From the NCBI RefSeq assembly GCF_009905435.1, contig NZ_JAAAMT010000018.1, positions 40,412 to 104,411 on the forward strand: 64,000 nucleotides of DNA. Direction: 5' to 3'. Position 1 is the stretch's first letter. Each line of letters opens with the position of its first letter. Made by a program: the position numbers and the translations under genes. This stretch comes from Pseudomonas sp. R5(2019). GTDB lineage: Bacteria; Pseudomonadota; Gammaproteobacteria; Pseudomonadales; Pseudomonadaceae. The notes beneath the pieces were generated by a model. The model was not told the DNA's origin and did not search any database. It saw nothing but the letters and a program-made list of their open reading frames with translations. Of the stretch, positions 9,077-17,859 are shown piece after piece.

Positions 9077-10441
9077 ATGAAAACGACACACTCGATGCTC
9101 ACCACCGTGCTCGCGACCTTCACACTGGTCGGTCATGCATTGGCAGTTCCCAGCGCTGCGGAAATCGCCGAGCTAGGCAACAAGCTCACCCCTTGGGGAG
9201 CTGAAAAGGCGGGCAATGCCGATGGCAGTATCCCGCCTTATACCGGCGGCCTGACAACGCCACCCGCAACTTATGATCCTGCCAGGCCGGGCTGGCGCAC
9301 CGACCCGTTCCCGAACGACAAACCGCTGTACACCATCGATTCCAAAAACATGGACAAGCATCCGGATAAGCTTTCGCCGGGCACTCAGGAGTTGATGCGC
9401 AGATACCCAACGTTTCGTATCGACGTGTACCCCACTCGGCGTACCGCAGCCTATCCACAAGCTGTGCTGGAGAACAGTCAGGCCAACGCAAGCCGTTGTA
9501 CGCTCAATGAAAAGGGAGGGATAGCCGATCCTGCGGTCTGCTATGGCGGTATTCCATTCCCGATTCCCAAGACGGGTCAGGAAGCGATTTGGAACCTATT
9601 CGCGCGCTATTATGGCAAGGCGATCGAATATCAGTGGACTGCCAATTACGTAAAACCTTCTGGCGAAGTGGTCAGCCCCAGTGTGACCAACCGACAGGAA
9701 GCTTCGGGTTTTTATTCAGACCGCAAGCCGAACTGGCGCGGCTATACCCGAACTGAATACACGGGGCCCGCGCGGCTTCGTGGTCAAGCCACCTATTGGT
9801 GGGACATGTACAGCGATCTGGACCGCCAAGCCTGGACTTACAGCCCGGGTACCCGGCGCGTCCGCCTTTCCCCTGACTTGGCTGCAGATACGCCCATCGC
9901 GGCGTTGGGTGGAGCCGTGCTGTACGACGAGGCTTACCTTTACGACGGCAATTTCGATCGCTTCGACTTCAAGCTGGTCGGTAAGCAGGAAATGTACATC
10001 CCCTACAACAATTACAAACTGATGTACGCCGACACCAATTCACCTTGCCATGCCAGCAAAGAATTGCTGCAGGCCAACTTCCCCAACCCCAATTGCATGC
10101 GTTGGGAGCTGCGCCGCGTGTGGCATATCAAGGGCACATTGAAATCTGGGCAGCGCCATGTGTTCGCAGAGCGCGACATCTATGTGGAAGAGGACGCTTG
10201 GTATGGTGGCATCCATGAAGGTCGTGATTCCGCTGGCAAGCTTTATCACATGACCCCAGTCGGCATTGCCGCGTCCTACGATATCAAGGCCCCGGCACAA
10301 GGCACTGCGATGTCGTTCGATTTCAGCACTGGCATTTACGTGTACAACGCCTTGGGGGTCAACGGCAATCGCCCGGTTGAGCCTCACTCGGAAAATCAGA
10401 TGACCTCGAACTCGCTGAATCGATTCATTCTCAATCCTTGA
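9077..10441 (+). CDS. DUF1329 family periplasmic protein
   Basis: 454 residues from ATG 9077 after ACAGGAGAT. The signal peptide ends near GHALA. DUF1329 features are the early LTPWGAEKAGN, GGIPFPIP, and the C-terminal DFSTGIYVYNALGVNG. The family has a LolA/LolB-like fold by prediction and is thought to carry lipids or hydrophobic molecules in the periplasm, though no member here is characterised. It follows the DUF1302 gene by 64 bases and precedes the YCF48-like gene, so it probably belongs to the same export or uptake machine. Confidence 0.85.
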   Translation: MKTTHSMLTTVLATFTLVGHALAVPSAAEIAELGNKLTPWGAEKAGNADGSIPPYTGGLTTPPATYDPARPGWRTDPFPNDKPLYTIDSKNMDKHPDKLSPGTQELMRRYPTFRIDVYPTRRTAAYPQAVLENSQANASRCTLNEKGGIADPAVCYGGIPFPIPKTGQEAIWNLFARYYGKAIEYQWTANYVKPSGEVVSPSVTNRQEASGFYSDRKPNWRGYTRTEYTGPARLRGQATYWWDMYSDLDRQAWTYSPGTRRVRLSPDLAADTPIAALGGAVLYDEAYLYDGNFDRFDFKLVGKQEMYIPYNNYKLMYADTNSPCHASKELLQANFPNPNCMRWELRRVWHIKGTLKSGQRHVFAERDIYVEEDAWYGGIHEGRDSAGKLYHMTPVGIAASYDIKAPAQGTAMSFDFSTGIYVYNALGVNGNRPVEPHSENQMTSNSLNRFILNP

Positions 10442-10514
10442 CGTAAGGAGGCGTGTGCAATCGCAACGAGGTTGCGCACCCTTCACCAGTACAAGAATAA
10501 CAAGGTGAAAGATT

Positions 10515-11564
10515 ATGCTGATCGAAAGAGTTGCCCAACTACTGGTTCTTATGCTGTTTGTTGTCAATGGGTCCCCTGCCATGGCCGACTCACAGGATAT
10601 CCCGGCACGGGTCAGTGACAAGTCATCGGTGAATCGCTTGACAGCGGTCGCTCGCACTCCGCAGGGGCTGGTGGCTGTAGGCCCATGGGGGCGGATTTTG
10701 TTGGGCGACGCCGCAGGTAAACACTGGCAGCAGGTACCTGTGCCAGTCAGTTCGGACCTGGTAGCTGTCAACTTTCCCGATGCACTCAATGGTTGGGCTG
10801 TGGGTCATGACGGGGTCATCCTGCACAGTCAGGACGGGGGGCAGAGCTGGTCCAAGCAACTCGACGGCCGACACCTTGGAAAGTTGCTCACCGAATATTA
10901 TGAGCCGCGAGTCAGCAGGGGCGAGGTGGATGCGAGCGTCATGGACAGCGTCAATCGCATGGTTACGGACGGTCCCAACATGCCTTGGCTCGATGTGTCG
11001 TTCAGCGACGCTCGCAATGGCCTGGTGGTGGGTGCGTTCAATCTCGCTCTGATGACTCACGACGGCGGTCAGACCTGGATACCGTTGCTTGAGCGTACGG
11101 CCAACCCGGAGGGCATGCATCTTTATGGCCTGGCGCGATCGGGGGCCGACCTGTATCTGGCGGGCGAGCGCGGGCTGCTACGACGCTGGAATCAGGCACG
11201 TAACACCTTCGAACCTTTACCCACGCCCTATCGCGGCACCTTTTTCGGGCTCTCGGCCAACGGCAATACATTGATCGCCTACGGACTGCGGGGCAACGCG
11301 TTTGCCAGCCATGATCGCGGCGATCACTGGCAACGTATCGAGACAGGAGCAGACGCATCCATTACCGGTAGCGCGACCCTGGCAGACGGCTCTTTGGTGT
11401 TGGCCTCCCAGAGCGGCCAGCTCATGGTCAGTGATCCTGCAGAGAACACCTTCGCCCCAATGACCCCTACACGATCGATGCCCTATTTTGGCATCGCCGC
11501 GGGGCCGGGCCGTTCAGTGATAGCGGTGGGCCCCTACGGTGTCCGCGTCGAAACGATCAAGTAA
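10515..11564 (+). CDS. YCF48/BNR-repeat beta-propeller protein
   Basis: 349 residues with a short signal peptide ending near SPAMA. Repeats with the pattern of YCF48-type photosystem assembly factors and sialidase BNR repeats are visible: GWAVGHDGVILHSQDGG and GLVVGAFNLALMTHDGG, followed by AGERGLLRRWN and ASHDRGDHWQ. In non-photosynthetic bacteria such proteins occur beside RND exporters and DUF1302/DUF1329 genes. It may be a periplasmic accessory of the RND protein whose gene starts 16 bases after it. The precise role is unknown. Confidence 0.82.
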   Translation: MLIERVAQLLVLMLFVVNGSPAMADSQDIPARVSDKSSVNRLTAVARTPQGLVAVGPWGRILLGDAAGKHWQQVPVPVSSDLVAVNFPDALNGWAVGHDGVILHSQDGGQSWSKQLDGRHLGKLLTEYYEPRVSRGEVDASVMDSVNRMVTDGPNMPWLDVSFSDARNGLVVGAFNLALMTHDGGQTWIPLLERTANPEGMHLYGLARSGADLYLAGERGLLRRWNQARNTFEPLPTPYRGTFFGLSANGNTLIAYGLRGNAFASHDRGDHWQRIETGADASITGSATLADGSLVLASQSGQLMVSDPAENTFAPMTPTRSMPYFGIAAGPGRSVIAVGPYGVRVETIK

Positions 11565-11580
11565 TTTATCAGGGGGCACT

Positions 11581-14073
11581 ATGGCTATCGACATGAATCA
11601 AAATGGCCTGTCTGGCGCACCTGTCACGCTGCACGACTTTGACCGGCGTTCGGGCAATCTGATGGAACGCGCGTTGTTCAACCATCGGCTGCTGTTCATC
11701 CTGCTCTGTCTGTTCGCCACACTGGCGCTGGGTTGGCAGGCAACCCGCCTGGTAGTGAATGCGGGATTTGACAAGGTCATTCCTCAAAATCACCCCTATG
11801 TGCAGAACTATTTCGCCAACCAGGACAAGTTGGTCGGCCTTGGCAACTCGGTGCGAGTTGTAGTGGAAAACACCCAGGGTTCGATACTCGATCCTGGCTT
11901 TCTCGATGCCAGCTTCAAGATCAATCAGGCACTGTTTCTCACGCCCGGGGTGGACAGAGCGTGGATGAGCTCGATCTGGATGGCCGCGGTGCGTTGGACC
12001 GCGGTCAACGAGGATGGCTTCGAGGGTGGGCCGGTCATGCCGGAAACCTACGACGGTTCCAGCAAGAGCCTTGAGCAATTGAACGCCAATATTCACAAGG
12101 CGGGCATTCTGGGCAGCTTGGTGGCCACCGACATGAAGTCGATTATGTTGGTTGTGCCCATGCAGGACCGGGACCCCGAAACCGGTGTGCGTCTGGACTA
12201 CAGCACTTTTGCCGCCAATCTCGAGGCTATTCGGCAGCAGTACTCGACGGTAGGCAAGGGCGGTAACGTCGACGTGCATATCATCGGTTATGCCAAGCTG
12301 GTGGGTGATCTGATCGATGGGCTGGCTAACATCGTCAACTATTTTCTGATCTCGATCGCCATTGCTGCCTTGTTTCTTTACGCCTACACCCGCTGTGTGC
12401 GAAGCACTGTGTTGGTGGTGGTCGCCTCCTTGGTCGCAGTGCTCTGGCAACTCGGCATCGTGACCAGTCTGGGCTTTGAGTTGGACCCGTACTCGGTGCT
12501 GGTGCCCTTTTTGATCTTCGCTATCGGCGTCAGCCATGGCGCACAGAAGATGAACGGCATCATGCAGGATGTTGCCCGCGGAACTCCGGCCTATGTCGCG
12601 GCACGTTTTACTTTCCGCCGGCTATTTCTGGCGGGACTCACTGCCATTCTCGGCGACGCGGTGGGGTTTGCGGTATTGATGATTATCGATATTCCGGTAA
12701 TCAAGGAGTTGGCCCTGACCGCCAGTATTGGCATGGCGACGCTGATTTTTACCAATTTGCTGCTGTTGCCGGTGGTGCTCTCATACACAGGCGTAAGCCG
12801 CACCGCGGCAGCTCGGGCATTGTGCATCGAGAAAAACGAAGACGCCGGCAGGGGACTGGGACGAGTGCTGGACGGCCTGGCACGGTTTACCGAGCGCCGA
12901 CATGCGGTGGCGGCATTGTCGGTGGCTCTCGTGCTGGCGGTGGTAGGGTACGGAGTTCGCAGCCACCTGGCCATCGGTGACCTGGATCCTGGTGCTCCCG
13001 AGCTTTGGCCTCAGGCGCGCTACAACCAGGATATCAATTTCATAAACGATCATTATCGATTGTCGAGCGATCAGTTTGTCGTCATGGTCAAGACGCCAGC
13101 AGACGCTTGCTCCACAAGTGAGACGCTCAAGGAGGTCGAACGTTTCACCGTGATGCTACAGGAGTTACCCGGGGTTCTGCAGGCGAGCGCCTTGTCGGAT
13201 AACGTGCGCAACATGATTGCCGGCCTTAACGAAGGCAGTCCCAAGTGGCTGACGATCTCGCGTGACCCCGCACTGACCGGCGTGGCGTCCTTTCAGGCCA
13301 TGACAGACAACCCAGGGGCTGCAGACCGCATTTGCACCCTGTTGCCGGTGATCGCCTACCTCAAGGACCACAAAGCCGAAACCTTGAAGGCCGTGGTGGC
13401 TGCCGCCCAGGCTTTTGCCGACGAGAATTCCACCCCTGAGCGGCAGTTCCTTCTGGCCGCCGGCAGTGCCGGGATAGCGGCCGTGACCAACATTGTGGTC
13501 GAGCAGGCCAACCACACGATGCTCTTCTACGTCTTCGGTGCTATCACGGTGCTTTGCCTGATCACGTTCCGCAGTTGGCGCGCAGTACTGGTGGCGATCA
13601 TCCCGTTGATATTGACGGCGATTCTGTGTGAGGCCCTGATGGTGTGGCTGGGCATTGGCGTCAAAGTGGCGACCTTGCCGGTTATTGCTCTTGGAGTGGG
13701 CATCGGCGTCGACTATGCGTTGTACCTGTTGTGTGTGCAACTGGTGCTTCAGCGTCGCGGTGTGCCTTTGAACCAGGCCTATCGCCAGGCGCTTGGTTTC
13801 ACTGGCAAGGTGGTGGGCCTGATCGGTGTGACCATGGCGGCAGGTGTGGTGACGTGGATCTGGTCACCGATCAAGTTCCAGGCTGACATGGGTATTCTGC
13901 TGACCTTCATGTTCGTCTGGAACATGTTCGGGGCACTGATCCTGATTCCGGCGCTGTCGCATTTTCTGTTGCAGACCCGCGTACCGTCACCTCAATCTGC
14001 CGCGGAAGATACGAGCAAAGTGCGGCGCAAGGTCGATGCGGATGTCTGCCGGGTTGAAAATCTGAGTGTCTGA
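11581..14073 (+). CDS. RND superfamily (MMPL-like) transporter
   Basis: 830 residues from ATG 11581, which follows TCAGGGGG; an upstream in-frame ATG at 11539 overlaps the previous gene. The layout is that of COG1033-type RND proteins: one TM near residues 35-55, a large periplasmic loop to about 245, a bundle of five TM segments (ending LLPVVLSYTG), then the same arrangement again (TM near 450, loop, and a second bundle with VIALGVGIGVDYALYLL). The repeated GVGIGVDYALY and FAIGVSHGAQKM stretches are the proton-relay TM segments. It probably moves a hydrophobic compound with the DUF1302, DUF1329 and YCF48-like proteins. Confidence 0.87.
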   Translation: MAIDMNQNGLSGAPVTLHDFDRRSGNLMERALFNHRLLFILLCLFATLALGWQATRLVVNAGFDKVIPQNHPYVQNYFANQDKLVGLGNSVRVVVENTQGSILDPGFLDASFKINQALFLTPGVDRAWMSSIWMAAVRWTAVNEDGFEGGPVMPETYDGSSKSLEQLNANIHKAGILGSLVATDMKSIMLVVPMQDRDPETGVRLDYSTFAANLEAIRQQYSTVGKGGNVDVHIIGYAKLVGDLIDGLANIVNYFLISIAIAALFLYAYTRCVRSTVLVVVASLVAVLWQLGIVTSLGFELDPYSVLVPFLIFAIGVSHGAQKMNGIMQDVARGTPAYVAARFTFRRLFLAGLTAILGDAVGFAVLMIIDIPVIKELALTASIGMATLIFTNLLLLPVVLSYTGVSRTAAARALCIEKNEDAGRGLGRVLDGLARFTERRHAVAALSVALVLAVVGYGVRSHLAIGDLDPGAPELWPQARYNQDINFINDHYRLSSDQFVVMVKTPADACSTSETLKEVERFTVMLQELPGVLQASALSDNVRNMIAGLNEGSPKWLTISRDPALTGVASFQAMTDNPGAADRICTLLPVIAYLKDHKAETLKAVVAAAQAFADENSTPERQFLLAAGSAGIAAVTNIVVEQANHTMLFYVFGAITVLCLITFRSWRAVLVAIIPLILTAILCEALMVWLGIGVKVATLPVIALGVGIGVDYALYLLCVQLVLQRRGVPLNQAYRQALGFTGKVVGLIGVTMAAGVVTWIWSPIKFQADMGILLTFMFVWNMFGALILIPALSHFLLQTRVPSPQSAAEDTSKVRRKVDADVCRVENLSV

Positions 14074-14108
14074 ACGCAGTCATCATGACAATAACGAGAG
14101 AGATCGAT

Positions 14109-14600
14109 ATGAGCGAGCAAGTATTGCCCCCGCATCCATTTGAACCCCGCTTCGAGTTTGCTTTCACCGTCAGTATCAATCTGAGCAAGGGCCGCTATCT
14201 GCGGCCAGGCAATATGGGCGCAGAGCGAGCAGCGGTGTACGTGGAGTCAGGAACCTTCGAGGGGCCGAGCATCCGCGGGACAGTCGTCCCCTTCAGCGGG
14301 GGCGACTGGCCGCTGGTAAGGCCCAATGGGGTCATCGACTTCGATGCTCGCTATTTGCTCGAGGCTGACGACGGAACCCTGATCTATATGCAGAACCGAG
14401 GATACCGGTGGTCCAGCCCTGAAGTACTGGCGCGGCTGATGCGCCAGGAACCGGTCGATCACGACGAATACTATATGCGAGTTTCGCCCAAATTCGATGT
14501 GCCGGCAGGCCCGCATGACTGGCTGGATCGCCATGTGTTCGTAGGGGTTGCCGAGAAAACACCTGGGTCCAACCGAATTCACTATTTCAAAGTGCTTTAA
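14109..14600 (+). CDS. DUF3237 family protein
   Basis: 163 residues from ATG 14109 after AGAGAGATCGAT; ATG 14085 is an alternative. The family is a small beta-barrel of unknown function, seen here as RPNGVIDFDARYLLEADDG, IYMQNRGYRW and YYMRVSPKFD...PHDWL. No signal peptide is visible, so it is probably cytoplasmic. It is the last gene of the DUF1302-RND operon, 35 bases after the RND gene. DUF3237 genes often accompany aromatic or steroid catabolic genes; a catalytic or binding role is not established. Confidence 0.82.
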   Translation: MSEQVLPPHPFEPRFEFAFTVSINLSKGRYLRPGNMGAERAAVYVESGTFEGPSIRGTVVPFSGGDWPLVRPNGVIDFDARYLLEADDGTLIYMQNRGYRWSSPEVLARLMRQEPVDHDEYYMRVSPKFDVPAGPHDWLDRHVFVGVAEKTPGSNRIHYFKVL

Positions 14601-14683
14601 CGTACTGCGCTGCAGGTTGAACCAGCGGCTTGTAGCGCCTTAATTAGCTTCTTCGCTTTGCTGGAGAATAGGGAAAGTTTGCG

Positions 14684-15292
14684 ATGGGTAAACGATGTGC
14701 CGCAGACAGTGCGATTACCCGGCAAGCGCTCCTGGATGCAGCTCTGGATGTATTTGCCGAGTCAGGATGCGCATTTGCCACCATGGAGAGGGTGGCAAGC
14801 AGGGCAGGAATGAGTCGCGGTGCCATCTACTGGCACTTCAAAGGACGGGCCGCACTGCTCGGTGCACTGCTTGATGAGCGACGATTGCCAGTTGAGGATC
14901 TGAATTGTGCAGGCTTGGATTTGGAAAGTGGTATTGGCCAGTTGCAAGCAGCAGTAGAGGCGACACTCAGCGATCCTCGATCACGTCAGTTGTGTGAAGT
15001 GCTGTTGCATAAAAGCAAGCTTGCGCGTGAAGACCGCATGATCTCGAAACGGCTAGGAGAAGCCCAGTATCGATTGGCCAGGCAGCTCGAAATCATGTTG
15101 GATAATGCTGTTGAAAATAGCCAGTTGATGGCTGATTTTAACATCTCAACGACGATTCACTTTTTCGAAATCTGCTTTACGGGGTTGATGTTCGAGTGTC
15201 TGCGCAAGCCAGTAGAATGCACGCAGAAAATTGCTTCGGTACTGCTTTGGCTGCGTGCCGCGGTTGAGTCCGGTCAAGAGGTTGTTATTTAG
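14684..15292 (+). CDS. TetR/AcrR family regulator
   Basis: 202 residues. The N-terminal helix-turn-helix is seen in RQALLDAALDVFAESG, MERVASRAGMSRGAIYWHFKGRAALL (residues about 10-60), which matches the AcrR/TtgR branch of TetR repressors that control RND exporters. The C-terminal ligand domain contains the conserved CFTGLMFECLRKP. It lies 83 bases after the DUF3237 gene in the same direction, so it may be cotranscribed and may repress the RND operon. ATG 14684 follows GGAGAATAGGGAAAG. Confidence 0.87.
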   Translation: MGKRCAADSAITRQALLDAALDVFAESGCAFATMERVASRAGMSRGAIYWHFKGRAALLGALLDERRLPVEDLNCAGLDLESGIGQLQAAVEATLSDPRSRQLCEVLLHKSKLAREDRMISKRLGEAQYRLARQLEIMLDNAVENSQLMADFNISTTIHFFEICFTGLMFECLRKPVECTQKIASVLLWLRAAVESGQEVVI

Positions 15293-15350
15293 CGATCTTC
15301 GTCAGCTTCGCCGGGGGCATCCCCGCAATGATTTGATCACTCTGTATCGT

Positions 15351-15372
15351 GGGGGCAGAGCCCCCGGCTTTA
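15351..15372 (+). terminator. Hairpin after the TetR gene
   Basis: GGGGGC and GCCCCC arms enclose AGA, followed by GGCTTT. A second GC-rich hairpin (CGGGG/CCCCG) lies at 15312-15325. They sit between convergent TetR and MarR genes. Confidence 0.5.
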
Positions 15373-15445
15373 ATCGGACCAACTGTTTCAAGGTAGATTG
15401 ACCCCAGCTGTTGTCAGGCAGAGTGGGCTGATCGCTGCGCGGCTC

Positions 15446-15916
15446 CTACCTTTCGCGGATCTTGCCAATCACCTTGTGCAAGGTGCCGCGAAACTTCTCC
15501 AACTCCTTCTCACTCAAGCCGCCGAACACCTGTTCTTCGATCAATTGCATGTCAGCTTGGCACGATTCGACGAGTGCGTGGCCTTCTGCTGTCAGGCTCA
15601 TGGACAACAGTCGACGGTTTTCCGGGTTCTCTGCGCGTATGAGCAAACCGCGGGACTCTAGTGCTGTCAGCACCTGCCCCATCGTTTGAGGGGTGACGTA
15701 GAAACGCCGAGATAAATCAGCTGACGACAGGCCTGAATGGCGAGCAACCACTGCCAGCAGGGTGAACTGCAGCGACGTGATGTTTTTTTCTTTAAGGGCG
15801 GGCTCGATCCACAACGCTCGCAAGGCATGGAAGGCCTGGGCCATTATGTACATGGTGGTTTGCGTGGACGGGTGTTTGGCTTTGACGGTTGTTTCGGACT
15901 CAACGGATATGTTCAT
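15446..15916 (-). CDS. MarR family regulator
   Basis: 156 residues from ATG 15916; upstream in-frame starts at 15961 and 16012 would run through a TATAAT-like promoter. The winged helix is seen in FTLLAVVARHSGLSSADLS, YVTPQTMGQVLTALESRGL and the wing ENPENRRLLSMSLTAEG. MarR proteins bind palindromes and release them on binding phenolic ligands, so this is the best local candidate for the TATATAAG boxes. Its own upstream region contains a TATATAAT/CTTATAG pair. Which genes it controls is inferred from position and the shared motif. Confidence 0.87.
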   Translation of the reverse strand: MNISVESETTVKAKHPSTQTTMYIMAQAFHALRALWIEPALKEKNITSLQFTLLAVVARHSGLSSADLSRRFYVTPQTMGQVLTALESRGLLIRAENPENRRLLSMSLTAEGHALVESCQADMQLIEEQVFGGLSEKELEKFRGTLHKVIGKIRER

Positions 15917-15932
15917 AGGGTTGCCGTTAACG

Positions 15933-15968
15933 CTATAAGAATGATTTCTATAAGGTAGCATTATATAG
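15933..15968. promoter_or_regulatory. AT-rich operator/promoter of the MarR gene
   Basis: On the minus strand the region reads CTATATAATGCTACC followed by CTTATAG, and a second CTTATAG lies closer to the gene. CTATATAA resembles the TATATAAG boxes at 1504, 1573, 2969 and 7314. TATAAT here also fits a -10 element, so the regulator may repress itself. Confidence 0.4.
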
Positions 15969-16090
15969 AGGCGGGCTCCAGATCGTTTCAGAGTGAGATC
16001 GACAAGATTCACCTCGGCCGCTTACGTTACGCTATGATCAGCGATTAGCTTGACCTCCGTAATGAACCCTTTACCTTGGCTCTTTCAAGC

Positions 16091-17071
16091 ATGACAAATC
16101 AGAAACACGTGGATCCGAACCTGGAGGCTCTCGGCCACCTTTACGCGCGAATCCCATTTCTCGTGCAGCGGCTGGATCAGGTTACCGCTGCGTTGTTTGC
16201 CCTTCATCACGGGCAGCGTAGCACACCTACCCAGTTCCACTCGTTGGCTGTTCTACAGTCACGCGGCCCCATGATGCAGGTCGAGTTGGCAAGGCTGATG
16301 GGAGCGGACAAGTCAACTATCAGCTTGGTCGTTGCGAACCTTTTAAAACATCAATTGATAGCGCGCGCGGTAGATGAGGATGACAGGCGCAGAAAGCTTG
16401 TCTCGCTAACAGAGAAAGGGAAGGAGTTCTTACATGCGGGACACGAGAGTCTAGAGAACGCTGAACGCGCTCTAATGGCTCCTCTTTCAGAGAGGCAGTG
16501 GGAGCAGCTCTCTTTCCTGTTGAATAAGTTGGCCCCCCAAGCGCCGACCTCCGAGCCTCTATCTTGGGTGCACAACCGGCCAACCTGGCTTGCCCACCGC
16601 TGCCTGCAGTCCATCGAGTCAAGGTTATCAGGTGAAACCGGGCTGTTTGGGCTGACCCTGCGCCAGTACGCAGTGCTGTACATCGTTTTCTGTCATCCAG
16701 GCATCAGCGAATCACAAGCAAGGCGATTTTTGGGTTACGAGACGTCCAATATCACTCTGGTCGCAAATATCTTGGCCGATAAAGCGATGATTGAAAGGGG
16801 GCAGACGGCTCGTTTTTCTCGGAAATGCTATCGCGCTAGCACGTTAGGAGGGGATGTGCTTCGTACAATTGAGCCTCGACTCCGAGCGATAGAATTTGAA
16901 TGGCTATCAGGAATGAGCGAGGAGGAAAAATGCACACTGATCGAATTACTTTGCCAACTTGTGGTGGCGCACGCGGATAAGGTCAAGGCACCTATTGAAC
17001 CGCTGGAAGATGTATCGCGAATCCCCACCTGGCCGGTCAGCTGTATCCGTAGTTCCACTTTCATTGAATGA
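16091..17071 (+). CDS. Tandem double-MarR regulator
   Basis: 326 residues from ATG 16091 (a TTG at 16076 is possible; neither has a strong ribosome site). Ordinary MarR proteins have about 150 residues. Here residues ~15-148 form a complete MarR domain (VELARLMGADKSTISLVVANLLK, wing VDEDDRRRKLVSLTEKG). Residues ~165-295 form a second one (LRQYAVLYIVFCHPGISESQARRFL, ETSNITLVANILADKAMI) with a degenerate wing. A single chain could thus act as its own dimer. It faces the flavin reductase gene convergently and may control the hydroxylase genes. The partner operator was not identified. Confidence 0.8.
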   Translation: MTNQKHVDPNLEALGHLYARIPFLVQRLDQVTAALFALHHGQRSTPTQFHSLAVLQSRGPMMQVELARLMGADKSTISLVVANLLKHQLIARAVDEDDRRRKLVSLTEKGKEFLHAGHESLENAERALMAPLSERQWEQLSFLLNKLAPQAPTSEPLSWVHNRPTWLAHRCLQSIESRLSGETGLFGLTLRQYAVLYIVFCHPGISESQARRFLGYETSNITLVANILADKAMIERGQTARFSRKCYRASTLGGDVLRTIEPRLRAIEFEWLSGMSEEEKCTLIELLCQLVVAHADKVKAPIEPLEDVSRIPTWPVSCIRSSTFIE

Positions 17072-17219
17072 TCATCAGTTCCGCCCCTGATATGTTCGTC
17101 GCTACGCGCTGCACCAGCAATCCCGAGCCCATACTCATGAGAACGTATAGGCTGCTCTAGACAACGATGGAGCGCCCGCTGGCCTGATTTAACCAGATCG
17201 GGCGTATAGAACACCTATT

Positions 17220-17714
17220 TCACGCGGATTTTGCAATATTAAAACGACCGTACTGCCCGTCTCCGTACAGTAGGCATTCCGATCGCTCTTGCGACAACAA
17301 AATCTCTTTAATACTGCCAAGAAATATAGTGTGCGTACCGACATCAATGACCTGCGCCGTCTCGCAGTCGAAACAAGCTTCTGCCGTCAAAAGTACCGGT
17401 GCTCCAGTGGCTAATTCCCCCCAGTCTCCGTCCTGAAAGCGCTCATCGGCACTCAATCGGCCAGCAAAACGGGTGGCGATTGAATTGTCGCGCGTCCCTA
17501 ACAGGTTGACCGCAAACCGCCCACTTTTCAAAAATGAATCGTAAGATCCATTGCTGCGATTCATACAGCACAACAGCATAGGAGGATCGGCGGTTACCGA
17601 GCAAACGGCAGTCGCGGTAATTCCATACCGTACACCCATCAGGTCTTGGGTTGTGATAATGCAGACACTTGCGGCGAGCCGCCGCATTCCTTCCTTAAAT
17701 ATTTCCGGCTGCAT
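17220..17714 (-). CDS. Flavin reductase of an HpaC-type two-component monooxygenase
   Basis: 164 residues. It has the flavin-reductase-like fold: FKEGMRRLAASVCIITTQ, YGITATAVCSVTADPPMLLCC near the flavin site, GRFAVNLL and ADERFQDGDW, ending LLYGDGQYGRF. These proteins reduce free FMN/FAD with NAD(P)H and hand it to an oxygenase. The gene is 145 bases downstream of the HpaB-type oxygenase on the same strand, so the two should form one enzyme system. ATG 17714 follows GGAGGGG. Confidence 0.87.
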   Translation of the reverse strand: MQPEIFKEGMRRLAASVCIITTQDLMGVRYGITATAVCSVTADPPMLLCCMNRSNGSYDSFLKSGRFAVNLLGTRDNSIATRFAGRLSADERFQDGDWGELATGAPVLLTAEACFDCETAQVIDVGTHTIFLGSIKEILLSQERSECLLYGDGQYGRFNIAKSA

Positions 17715-17859
17715 GGCCCCCTCCGTTATTGTTTTTTGAGCAGACGCTCAACCACTGATTTTTTCGTCGCCCGAAGAGGGTCTGGAAAACCCGCACATGA
17801 AAAATGCGGGTCAATAACCAGGTCACTTGTGGGCCTGCAATTTCGTGAAAAAGGGATTT

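Noticed and set aside
16076..16090. TTG start for the double-MarR gene
   Set aside because: No ribosome site supports it over ATG 16091, though it cannot be excluded.
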